Origin: Pomacea canaliculata
Taxonomy: Eukaryota; Mollusca; Gastropoda; Architaenioglossa; Ampullariidae
Assembly: GCF_003073045.1 (NCBI RefSeq)
Contig: NC_037595.1
Span: forward strand, 868,001-932,000
DNA length: 64,000 bases
Direction: 5' to 3'
The translations under genes and the position numbers were made by a program. The notes under the pieces are model-generated. The model was not told the origin of the DNA. It searched no databases and saw only the letters and a list, made by a program, of their open reading frames with translations. Of this stretch, positions 48,659-58,823 are shown one piece after another. Each line of letters begins with the position of its first letter. The first letter of the stretch is position 1.

Positions 48659-48922
48659 GGACTCTTGAGACAGGTGTGACTGTGTTTGTGTCCCCACCCT
48701 AGACACTCTTGAGACAGGTGTGACTGTGCTTGTGTCCCCAACATAGACACTCTTGAGACAGGTGTGACTGTGCTTGTGTCCCCACCCTAGACACTCTTGA
48801 GACAGGTGTGACTGTGCTTGTGTCCCCAACATAGACACACTTGAGACAGGTGTGACTGTGCTTGTGTCCCCACCCTAGACACTTGAGACAGGTGTGACTG
48901 TGTTTGTGTCCCCACCCTAGAA
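48658..48922. repeat. 44-bp minisatellite, six copies
   Basis: Unit around CTTGAGACAGGTGTGACTGT plus GTGTCCCCACCCTAGACA. Units alternate between CCCACCCTAG and CCCAACATAG versions, so the higher-order unit may be 88 bp. Confidence 0.93.
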
Positions 48923-49593
48923 ACTCTCCCAGCCCCAGGGTGACACGGTGACACCTGCTGGCCCTAGGGTTTGCGCGCGTGCGATTGGATCTCTACAATG
49001 CATGTCACGTGACTGGGCGGGTCTCAAACCCCCACTAACGACGACAGAGATCAACGGTCCACTCGTCACCAAGCTCTTCAACAAGCTTCAGCAGGTCTCA
49101 CGACTTTCAAAAAGGAAGATCCTCTCACTGCTGGAGACAAGTGGACAGAGCAGGAAGGACAGAAGGATAAATACTCATACAGACAAGTAATAGGAGACGA
49201 AGAGACGAAAAGAGTAATTTTGGGGGAAAACAGGATTGACAGTTTCTTGAATTTACAGATGGTTTGAGTGTTTCGACTTTCTTTTAATGTAATTTTCAAG
49301 CTCACTGAAAAACTTTCTACCATTGTTTTCACTTTCCACGAACGTTAAGCCGAAATAGTCTGATGAGTTTTAGTGAATAGCACTTGCCTCCCTTGTAATA
49401 AACTTCTGGAGAAAATTACCAAAACTATTATCATAAAATAATCAGATGCCACGAGAGTTTATGATAAAAAATGTTTTATTCAAGTGTCATCATGGGATGA
49501 CAATTTCTTTTGTGTCATGAAGTGTCGCATTCGTATTGTCCGTTGCCAGAAGTCACAGCGATGTCTTCTCTTTTCATCTGAGGCTGTCTTCAC

Positions 49594-49696
49594 TTACAAC
49601 CGCACCTTAAAAACACAAGTAAATAACTTAGTGTCAAAATTATCAAACCTGGTTGAATAAAACCTAGAATAACAGAATATGGCAAAACTCCTCCTT

Positions 49697-49728
<32 letters not shown>

Positions 49729-52700
49729 TCACTGGCACTAGAGAGGTCAATGTGTGAGGGATAAAGTTAACCAAGATGGAGAATACATCAGATGTAGAGT
49801 GACAGTGAGGAAATCACGATGAATTATTGTTGTTGTTATTGTTGTTGTTGTTGTCAGCCTTTACGAGACACAGAAGGGAGAGAAGCCACACGCTGGTACA
49901 TGACCAGACAGCTGCTGGACCACTAGAGAGAGTGGCCTCCCTTACACTACTCTACTTTACATACTTTACATACTTTACATACCCTTCTTTCGCAGACGAA
50001 GGTGAAGGCAGTCGAGATGAGGCAGGAGTTGTCGTCCCACTGTCCGTTTCTGTACATGAGGGCACAGCCCTGTTTACCCGCGTAGTTGTTGGGCTCCCCA
50101 GGGGCCCAGTTGCTGTAAGGTAGGGGTCTTCCGGTTGACGTCAGCACCCAGCGGCCATTTTGCTGGATGTCATTGATACCCAGCCAGCCATTGTCGACTG
50201 AGATGACAGAAGGAAAAAAGAAGATGTAAAGCTGGCATGCCAAGAAGAACAAGAACAAGAAATAAAAAATCTTGATATCAGCTCTGCACAACTGGACATT
50301 AGAAGCTCAGAGCTCAGCTGCTAAACACATGTCTAAACCTTTCTTTTCTTTTTTAGATGCAAGTTTGGAAGAACTCTTTGAAATTGCTTTGAAGCCGGTC
50401 AGAAGTCAACAATTTCAAGAAAATAATTTGTTTTTAGACGTTTAAATGTTCCTTGATTAACATTTATCATATTTTATTTGCAAACTGTAAGAACATAATA
50501 TACACTCGTGTAATTACCACAATACCTTTGCAAAAGATTTTCTAGTGTTTAGGCTGTGTGTTGCAGTATTCCTGGATTTTAGCAGAAAACGTGGGCAAGA
50601 GTTGACCTTAAATGTCACTACCCACGTGAGCATAAGCTACAGGGCAACGTCACGCACATCACTCACATGTGATCACACACTTTACCACGTGGCTCACGAC
50701 CCCCACCCCGGCTGTTCCCCGAACACGAAACTCGACGTGTGATGTAAAGTATATAAAAATTTAATCAACGACAAAAAACAACAACAAACAAACCAAAAAA
50801 CAAAACAAACAAACAAACAAACGAAAAAACAACAAAACAACAACCATACAAATCCATGCAAAGCAAAGAGTCGTCTAGGGAAGTCCCAGTGCTATCCGTG
50901 CTAAGAGTATCCACTATCCCAGTGCTGCTACCTCTCTCTCTATCATTCACTTCACACGCTCATCAACTTAGCTCTGATGTTAAAGCTGTTCTTGTTATTG
51001 TGGGTTCACGATGATGGTTGGGTGGAGACCAGTACTTCAGCCGACAGTCACGGCAGTCTCAAGCCTTTCACTTGAAAGTGTTGCTCCGCCTGTTCATCGT
51101 CTTTCCTGTCCGATCTGCCAACCATGTCGGAGCGACGACTGCTCTCCCGGCGAGACGTGGGGTCTCCGACGACTGCACTGCCACCTACAGCCGAACGAAC
51201 AGCACCTTCATGCAAAGCTCTCCGGGTCCTTGGAGTGCAGTGAATCGAGCAGACGTGTTCCTCGTCTGACATCATCGACTTCTGACCTTAGTGTCGAGCT
51301 ATCTCTCACAGGTAGTTGCAGTCCTCTCACAGGTAGTGCAAGTCTTAGTCACATAATTCTTTGATGTCCATGGCGACAGCAGGCAGTCCTTCTGTTCTTC
51401 GTCACTGACTCGTAGGTTCTCTAAGGTTTTCTAAGGTTCCCGTCCTCTTGGCCGGTCTCCAGATAGAAGTGACGTCTGCCTTACAGATGCTACAGTCACT
51501 TCAACTGCTGACCAGGTGCTCCGTCCACTCTGACGTCATGCCGAGAAGTACTGCCTGGTTCCCTGTTCCCTATTTTACTTAGCGCATTCGCACGTCACAT
51601 ACGCCAAGGGCTGCCATTGGTCCCTCACTAATCAACCAATCAACTAGCCAACATTGACAAGAGAACGATACCCCCCCCCCCTTTCAACAAATGTCAAACT
51701 TTTAAACAAAGATAACGTGTAAGTGTAAAGAAAACGAATTTTATAGTTTGATCATGTTTGACACACACCATAGCTAATGTTTTAACACTTTTAATGTTTT
51801 TTAGCGAGTTGAAGCGATGGTCATACAGGGACCTCAGCAAGTATAGGCTTTACACCTTTCTATACATATAAAGTAAACAATTAATTCATTATTCTACTTG
51901 CATGTAGTGGTAACGTAGAGGTGTTTGTACAGGTGTTTGTACAGGTGTTTGTACAGGTGTTTGTACAGGTGTTTGTACAGGTGTTTGTGCAGGTGTTTGT
52001 ACAGGTGTTTGTACAGGTGTTTGTGCAGGTGTTTGTGCAGGTGTTTGTACAGGTGTTTGTACAGGTGTTTGTACAGGTGTTTGTGCAGGTGTTTGTACAG
52101 GTGTTTGTACAGGTGTTTGTGCAGGTGTTTGTGCAGGTGTTTGTACAGCAATAGAACAGAAGGCAAGTCTTGCGGAAATTTGAAAACAGCCTCCCTTACC
52201 GTTTCTGCTCTTGTAAATGTTGTTGACAAACATGTTCTCTGCCGCCGAGTTGATTTCGACAAGATTAGCACCAAGTAACTTGCAGAGACTCTGTGATAAA
52301 TATGAAATATAATGTCCTGAAATATCTGTTATCTAGAAATATCTATAATAATTATAATAATAATTATAAAGATACCTTTCGATATTTGCATATTTAGCTA
52401 AATCTTGTTTCTCTGTCGAATGTATACAGGTAGAGATGAAAAGTGAGTTACATTTACAGCACCAGGAGTATTACAAGATCCCAGACAACCTTGATAGACA
52501 AATGTCGGGACTATTTTCACAATCTGTAAATAAAGCTGTCGTATTTGTCAATGAAGACTTTATTGTATCACCAGCGACTTGCAATATCAGACAAATCATA
52601 AAGCCGGGAAATACATATTTACATATTTATCTCTTTTGTGTCTTTTACATCTTATGTAGCTTACAAGATACTGATCATAATTCTGTGTGGCATGTCTAAC

Positions 52701-53363
52701 CTAACCCTAACCCTGGCATGCCAGTACAGCAGCCTCCTCTATTTCCCTTGCTGACAATGTCCAACTTGTAAACAAGTATAACATATTCATGCTTGTCACA
52801 AACCGCTTTACAGTTTGATGATGCTCACACCAGCCACAGTTTATCTTGACCAAGCTCGCCACAGACGGCGACAGTGTTTTAATGTTTGACACAAACAAGA
52901 CTGTACTTTTGTAAAACCTGAAATAAGTGTTTGGCGAGTTGAAGCGATGGCCACGAGGAGTTCTTAGACTTTGCAGTTATAGAGATTACACATTTGTAAA
53001 TGTATGCATGGAGCTAGAGGTTAAGTGCTGGCAGAGGTCAACATCCAGACTTACTGCAGCATCTATCCAGGGCAGAGGATGCTCGATGTAAGTGTAGCAG
53101 GACAAACCCGATGGCACCCAGGGGGCGGGACACTGACAACGGCCAGGTCTCCACGGGCTTCGACACGGCGTTGGAATGGAATGAACACCTGCACACAGTA
53201 AGCCAACACATGCAGTGACAGCAATTTACATCGTTATAGTCGAGTGTGTTTATTAAATAAAATGTACACAATCGAGGAGTACTGGGACACAGCAACATCT
53301 CTACTCATACTCACTGCTCAAGCCCACGAGTGTAACGAGAAGAATCAGTTTTGGTGAAGACAT
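49594..53363 (-). CDS. Secreted C-type lectin C (minus arm of inverted duplication)
   Basis: Exons are 53363-53315, 53188-53055, 52290-52200, 50197-49983 and 49605-49594, phases 1, 0, 1, 0, giving 166 residues. The signal peptide is MSSPKLILLVTLVGLS. Exon 3 matches lectin B at nucleotide level by eye, and exon 4 differs at only a few residues (VDNGWLG for VEHGWLG, GQWDD for GKWDD). EPN and WDD motifs are kept. By contrast the first half of exon 2 is very different (HSIPTPCRSPWRPGRCQC against lectin B CRQSSLGRRPCRPGRWRC) and two codons shorter, although the CTLD start SCYTYIEHPLPWIDAA is the same. The last exon reads VRL and a stop, with AATAAA further left near 49476. The exon 4 donor lies in three tandem 9-bp units. 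Confidence 0.92.
49699..49728. repeat. (ATG)n microsatellite, lectin C intron 4
   Basis: About ten units; the homologue of the (CAT)28 tract in lectin B intron 4. Confidence 0.9.
49956..49982 (-). repeat. Tandem 5' splice sites at lectin C exon 4: three 9-bp units
   Basis: Three copies of GTATGTAAA (minus strand) directly at the exon 4 end, followed by GTAGAGTAG as in lectin B, which has six copies. Confidence 0.92.
50300..51890. other. Lectin C intron 3; no supported gene
   Basis: Little of this matches lectin B intron 3. AAAC-rich sequence lies at 50765-50845. The 51010-51365 segment is GC-richer and open on both strands with natural-looking text (minus: TSRRESSRRSDMVGRSDRK), but has no start, splice site or known motif. 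Confidence 0.4.
51919..52150. repeat. 12-bp minisatellite in lectin C intron 3, about 19 copies
   Basis: Unit AGGTGTTTGTAC, with TGC variants, is the reverse complement of the lectin B array. Variant units (GTGCAGG) are interspersed, which lets array history be compared with the eight-copy B array. Confidence 0.95.
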
Positions 53364-53410
53364 GTTGGCCAGTGCTTGACACACGATGCCAATAGGTGTT
53401 GTGAGTCTGT

Positions 53411-53416
53411 TTTATA
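53411..53416 (-). promoter_or_regulatory. TATA box of lectin C
   Basis: TATAAA in GTAGAGTATAAAACAGACTC, the same word as in lectin B, 48 bp before the ATG. Promoter similarity to B extends to about 53530 and then stops, marking the duplication edge. Confidence 0.75.
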
Positions 53417-53926
53417 CTCTACACCACAGAGTTCAATCATGCCAGTCCAGTACCACTGAGAGGGCAATAGTAGCTCTGTGCATGATAAGGAAACTAAGCT
53501 TTGCGAGGTCCACACGCTCAGTGTCTCCACTTTCGCCAGCGAAGCACAAATTTCACATTGACCCTGACCTTTGTCCTCTCAAGGAAGTGTGTTTGCAGCT
53601 GATTATATATGCATAATAATACTGTATCTACATATTATGTATGTACAATAAGCCTTTTCTTGACTGCCGAGCGGATATGCTGGTCCAATAGTATGTGTGG
53701 GGGTGAAACGACTGGATGTCCAGAGGTTGACGAGTGTCCTCAGTCAAGACTGTGGACCGGTGATCAGTCCTGCTCCATGTATGTTTGTCGAGCAGGTATT
53801 TCTCTGTCAGACTTGGCTCTGACCTGCTCTGAGATGCTGTAAAGAACTATCTTACTGAGTTAAGACTAGCTAGCCCCGCTTCACAGTTGCAAGAAATGTT
53901 TCTTACTGTGGCCTCTTATAAAACCC

Positions 53927-53927
<1 letters not shown>

Positions 53928-53992
<65 letters not shown>

Positions 53993-53999
53993 TATTATT

Positions 54000-54043
<44 letters not shown>
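53928..54043. repeat. (CAT)n microsatellite
   Basis: About 38 CAT units with ATTATTATT in the middle. Poly-Ser and poly-Met frames are artefacts. Confidence 0.96.
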
Positions 54044-54044
<1 letters not shown>

Positions 54045-54049
54045 GCCTC

Positions 54050-55125
54050 TCCAAAGTCATTGGATTTCCGTCCTTGTAGAGGAGTCGGACTAACCTCTTG
54101 AGGCTTTTGGTTTTCAATGTCTGAATTCTTCTCTCCGTGTCGCCAAGCAGACTTCATGCCTTACAACAGTAAGAACTATGAGTATCTGGACAGTCTGTAC
54201 TTTATAGTCAACCTGATGGAGCTGCTACCCGAAGTCGTTTGCACACACACACACAGTAACTAACAAGAAATGAAATTAATGAGATCATAAACTACATTAT
54301 TTCCAGTAGAAATGACATCAACACACGATGCTTTAACACATACTTTCAGTGATGTTTCTGGAGTTTCTATTAAGTATGCAAAACACGATCAAGAGCACAA
54401 AGGCTGCCTTAGTTTTTGGGACATCTGACAGATGGGAAGAACAAAATCATTGACATACTATTTTATGAAATATCATCCACCCTTACATTACATCCATATC
54501 TCATTACGAAGTGGGGGACTGGGTGTTTCAAGCAACCATGCCTCAGGAACTGTTTCATCACAAACTGACAGTCACTAATAAAGCACACTAACACTTTGAA
54601 AAGAACCTTTTTAATTAATGAAGGAGACAAAATAAAGAAGCATTGACACTAAATATCCTATCATAATGCATCAACACATCATCAACATCTAAAGTATATA
54701 GAACAGTATGTTAAAATAAATACATGTAATGTGATAACACGAGTTGACTACAAAGTAAACATTAGGTGATGTCATGCACGTGACTGATTAAAATGTCCAT
54801 TGTCACCTCGTCAAAGGTACCACTGGAGCACAGGAGCCAAATGAAAATCGTTTTACAGAAATATCAACTAGTCTTATCTTCCCTGTCTTCTGCCTCCTCA
54901 TCTTCACCATCCTCATCATGTCCGTCCTCCTTTACTGTGCATACTGGACATTTCCAGCCTGTGTCCAGCAAAGTGTACAATTCTCATCCTGTGAAGGATG
55001 CTGATGAGAGAAGCAGAGCTCTGCCAGACACACTGTGAACCGTTGCTGAGAGTGATTGTCTCTTGCAACAAACAAGTACAAACACCTTATAATTATAACG
55101 AAATAATTAATCACTCAGATCAACT
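54050..55125. other. No supported gene; one membrane-like frame
   Basis: A plus-strand frame near 54855-54985 (SLIFPVFCLLIFTILIMSVL) would form a single membrane span, but it overlaps another open frame and has no convincing start or splice sites. The rest is AT-rich. Confidence 0.35.
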
Positions 55126-55135
55126 CCTATAACTA

Positions 55136-55270
55136 CGTGTGCGGACTTTTTGCCGACGGACGTTTCACCGACGGACGTTTCGGAGCCGGACGTTTTGTCG
55201 ACCGGACGTTTCGCCGCTGGACGTTTCGGAGTCATACGTTTCGCCGCCGGACGTTTCGCCGCATTATGTC

Positions 55271-55303
<33 letters not shown>

Positions 55304-55743
55304 CTCAAAGAATGAAAGTAACTACTAGATTACACAATAATTCTTTATTTCAAACAAATTTTACACACAGACTTCACAGACAGTTCACTTTGATTGTCAC
55401 AGATTATGCGCAACAGCTTTGAGAAAAAACTTTGACACAATGGCGAGAGAAATGTGTGAGCTAACGGTTCACATGAGGAGGGATAGTGAGAGAGAGTTCA
55501 CTGATACATTGATACAATGGCGAGAGAAATGTGTGAGCTAAGGGGCGTCACACACTTGACTTCGGCTAAAGGTCCCGTGTGAAATGCCGAAATGAAGTGC
55601 CCCGCGCCGAAACGTCCGGCGGCGAAACGCCGGTCGGCAAAATGTCCGACTCCGAAACGTCCAGCGGCGAAACGTCCAGTCGGCAAAACGTCCGGCTCCG
55701 AAACGTCTGGCGGCGAAACGTCCGTCGGCGAAAAGTCCGTGTA
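55136..55743. mobile_element. Foldback MITE, Mutator-like, 608 bp
   Basis: Inverted arms of about 130 and 150 bp (55136-55265 and 55590-55743) are built of tandem variants of GCCGACGGACGTTTC and GCCGGACGTTTCGCC. The flanking sequence CCTATAACTA is repeated exactly at 55126-55135 and 55744-55753, a 10-bp target duplication as in Mutator-like elements. The core has a (GA)n tract and a direct repeat of ACAATGGCGAGAGAAATGTG. No transposase. Confidence 0.85.
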
Positions 55744-55827
55744 CCTATAACTATCTTGGGTAATCAAGTGAATCACACCTGACCACTGAACTCGCCAGTC
55801 ACTGTCAGTGTAGCAGCATCAATTATT

Positions 55828-55885
55828 GATGATGATGATGATGATGATGAGGAGGAGGAGGAGGAGGAGGAGGAGGAGGAGGAGG
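55828..55885. repeat. (GAT)n(GGA)n microsatellite
   Basis: Eight GAT units followed by about twelve AGG units. Confidence 0.95.
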
Positions 55886-58500
55886 ATCAACTTACAAATA
55901 ACCCTCAAAAAAAAAAAGGTTACAAAAATTCAAATCTTCAACTGAACAGCTTACTGTTTGTATGTTAACGGATGTAACTCGTGTAAATGAATACTTTAAA
56001 CACTTTGCACCTGGCTAAATGACTCGATTCCCTCTTACAAACAGTTTTATAGTAAAAGTCATTGAATGGACACGGGTGGGCCCGGGTATTGCAGTCTGCT
56101 GAAGGAAACAAAGTTGTCAATAATGACAGATTGGTACTTATTGTTATTGCCACTTTCATTAGCTATGAACAAATACTGAAATCGTCGTTGCTGTTGCTAA
56201 CAGTATTACACAAGTGTTGTTTGTGACTACATTATTGTCTGACAGATGAATGTCACATTGTTACATTGTTTGTATTCGGCAGTCAGTTGACATAACTTGT
56301 TTGTAACTGGCAGAGGACTAGTCTCCCTCGCAGTGTGTCGTCCTCGCGCTAAATACTGAGAAAGAAAGCTTGTGTCACCCACAAACAAACAAGAAAGCAA
56401 CAAAGGAGACAAAGTAAGACTCGGCGAGAAGCAGCAGGGCGCATCCAGTGTGGGTGACGGCCACCACATTGCCGGGTCATCAGGCATCACAGCTGAAATT
56501 CCACACCTACCATACTCTAATCAACTCACACCTTTATCAACTTCCGGTGACTAGTGGATGACGACACGTGCATGTTTGCCTGTGACTATCACAGTGCATG
56601 CACACCCCAGATCACACAATGTGTGCCGTGTGACCTCATGTGACTGACTGCTTGTAGTGTAGTTTGTCACCTGTATATATATATAGATATGTATTTACAG
56701 AGCTGTTAGTCAGTCTGACTGTATGTCAGAGGTCAACTGTATATATGCAGATACATATTTACAGAGCTGTTAGTCAGTCTGACTCAGGCTGTTTTTCTCA
56801 AGACTTCCGTCCAGTGTGACAAAAGCACTGTCTACAAGGGTATACAGCAGTGTCAGCTCTGAATGGTTCACCGGGTTAGCTGCAAATGTCTGTTCACTGT
56901 CTCTTGTCACAAAGACTACCTTGAAGTCTGTTCTTGTGTGACAACATCTTAGTCAGCAACAACACTCGTGTGAACAGCATTAGTCTTGATTGACTGAAAA
57001 GTGTCGACCTACTCACATTGTAAGCACCACTGACACATTTCTAGCATAATGAATGTCTTACTTTCTCAAAATTATGCAGAAAGGGCAAATTTGAAATTCA
57101 AATCATCTTCCGTTTTTGCCGTTACACACATTTTGTCACCGCGCGATGTAAAGATGCATTTGAATGTCGGAATAGCACAGGCAGCACCAACCTCCCTTAG
57201 CAACCTGTTTGCAAGCAACTCTCAATGCTGCTCCACTTCCAGAGTCTGTGAAACGATCCTGGTTCCCACCTCACCTGTGGTGCACAGTAGATGGCACATT
57301 ATATGTCATTATATGTCACGTGCTCCTCGGTATGAGGGAGTGGGAACTGGAGGTGGTGAGCTAGCTCATTAGTGAGTGTACTCGGTGAGTGTAGACATCG
57401 GCGATGTTTAGGTTGCAGGTGACTAGACCTTTCACAGAGGGACAAGAGAGGTACTGATGAAGTCAGACAAGATGTTGGAGCACAGAGCACGTGCTAAACC
57501 TGACTAACCTCGGGCTGGTCGCTAGATGTCTTGGTGACCTGTGGGACTGTCAGCAATGAGCTCGGGTGTTAGTGACAGTGCCACCCTCTCGTCATACTTG
57601 TTATGTTGCTATGACATTACTTCTGTGATTAGAATAACATCTCGTGTGCTTGTGTGCGTGCGTGTGTTCGCCTGTCTCAATAAAACGTTGATTCTTTGTG
57701 AATTATTGAATTATTATCGCCCCATGATACTGTATTTAGTTTTGGTGACAGACCAACCATCACACCACGATTTTAGTGTCAGAGAGACAATAAGAAATAA
57801 AAATAAAAAACAAAGTGCCAGAAAGTCATCATGACAACACGTTTATAGTGTCAGAGACACAGGTCACAGTTCACCACACTAATTGCACAAACAACAAGAG
57901 AATCAATCAGGCTGAATCATGAAAGGTTCGGTGTAATTGTATTTATTTAAAACACTTCACTTGCAAACACCAGTCTTCGAGTAGGTGAACAGAGTGGATG
58001 CCTTCAGACTTGGCCGTTAACGTGGATCACGTGACCAACACCATTCAGTCTTGTTCACACTGTTCAACAGAATTAAAGGACATTGATATTGCACTCTTCG
58101 CTCTCACATCCTTCTGCTCCGTGATTCTAACTTTTATCCCGCAGTTGTCTGTCTTCCATTATTTTTTCTGTTCACTTTATCTGAAGTCTTTTGCCTTCTG
58201 AAATTATTCATTAACTACAGCATGTTTGTCATCAGAGTTTTTGTGTCATGAAGTGAGCCGGTGTCGTCAGTGGTCGGTCTGTGTCTCTCTTGACCTATGA
58301 CCTATCGGTCCATGACCTACTGACACTGGCCTCTTCTGTTCATAAACAGACCCGACTTTCCCTCGTTAATACCCCGTCACATCCCTGAAACATGATACGG
58401 GAGTTTGAAGCCTGTTCTATCCACCTCTGTGAGTTGCTGATAAATCTGTGAGGATACTCAGGTGTGACCCTCACCGTCGACAGCAAGGTGAGTTGTTAAC
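55886..58500. other. Long stretch with no supported gene
   Basis: Contains a diverged third copy of the 31.84/35.46 kb repeat at about 56430-56560 and a near-duplicate pair of about 60 bp around ATTTACAGAGCTGTTAGTCA (56694 and 56758). Short ORFs lack start, splice or motif support. The last exon of lectin E probably lies near 58,100-57,950, where AATAAA occurs on the minus strand at about 57945, but it could not be fixed. Confidence 0.4.
56430..56560 (-). repeat. Diverged third copy of the 290-bp repeat
   Basis: The minus strand shares CGGAAGTTGATAAAGGT, GGTGTGG and GTGGCCGTCACC, in the same order and spacing, with 35620-35735. It covers less than half of the repeat. Confidence 0.55.
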
Positions 58501-58558
58501 ACGAGTGTTGTTACAACCACAGGACGGTCGGTGACATCATAGGGAGGAGGAAGGTGTG

Positions 58559-58793
58559 GTTGGTGCTGATGTTAGTGTTAGTGTTGGTGTTAGTGCTGAT
58601 GTTAGTGTTCGTGTTAGTGTTAGTGTTCGTGTTAGTGTTAGTGTTAGTGCTGATGTTAGTGTTAGTGTTGGTGTTAGTGCTGATGTTAGCGTTCGTGTTA
58701 GTGTTAGTGCTGATGTTAGTGTTAGTGTTGGTGCTGATGTTAGTGTTCGTGTTGGTGTTAGTGCTGATGTTAGTGTTAGTGTTGACCAGGCAC
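58559..58793. repeat. TTAGTG-type minisatellite just past lectin E exon 4
   Basis: Units of 6 bp (TTAGTG, TTGGTG, TTCGTG) organised in 24-30 bp blocks with GCTGATG. It begins about 30 bp downstream of the lectin E exon 4 donor on the minus strand. Unspliced, the lectin frame stays open across it (TLTLTSALTPT). Confidence 0.92.
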
Positions 58794-58823
58794 TGAGGGA
58801 AGCTGGCCAGTGAGTGCTCTTAC

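Noticed and set aside
48948-49190. Plus-strand frame with helical text (LVTKLFNKLQQVSRLSKRK)
   Set aside because: Composition is suggestive, but no acceptor, known motif or neighbouring exon supports it.
53609-53842. Cys-rich plus-strand frame upstream of lectin C
   Set aside because: No signal peptide, splice site or family pattern; probably chance.
54793-55038. Two overlapping plus-strand frames, one Ser-rich and one membrane-like
   Set aside because: Neither has a supported start or splice structure; noted only as a possible exon.
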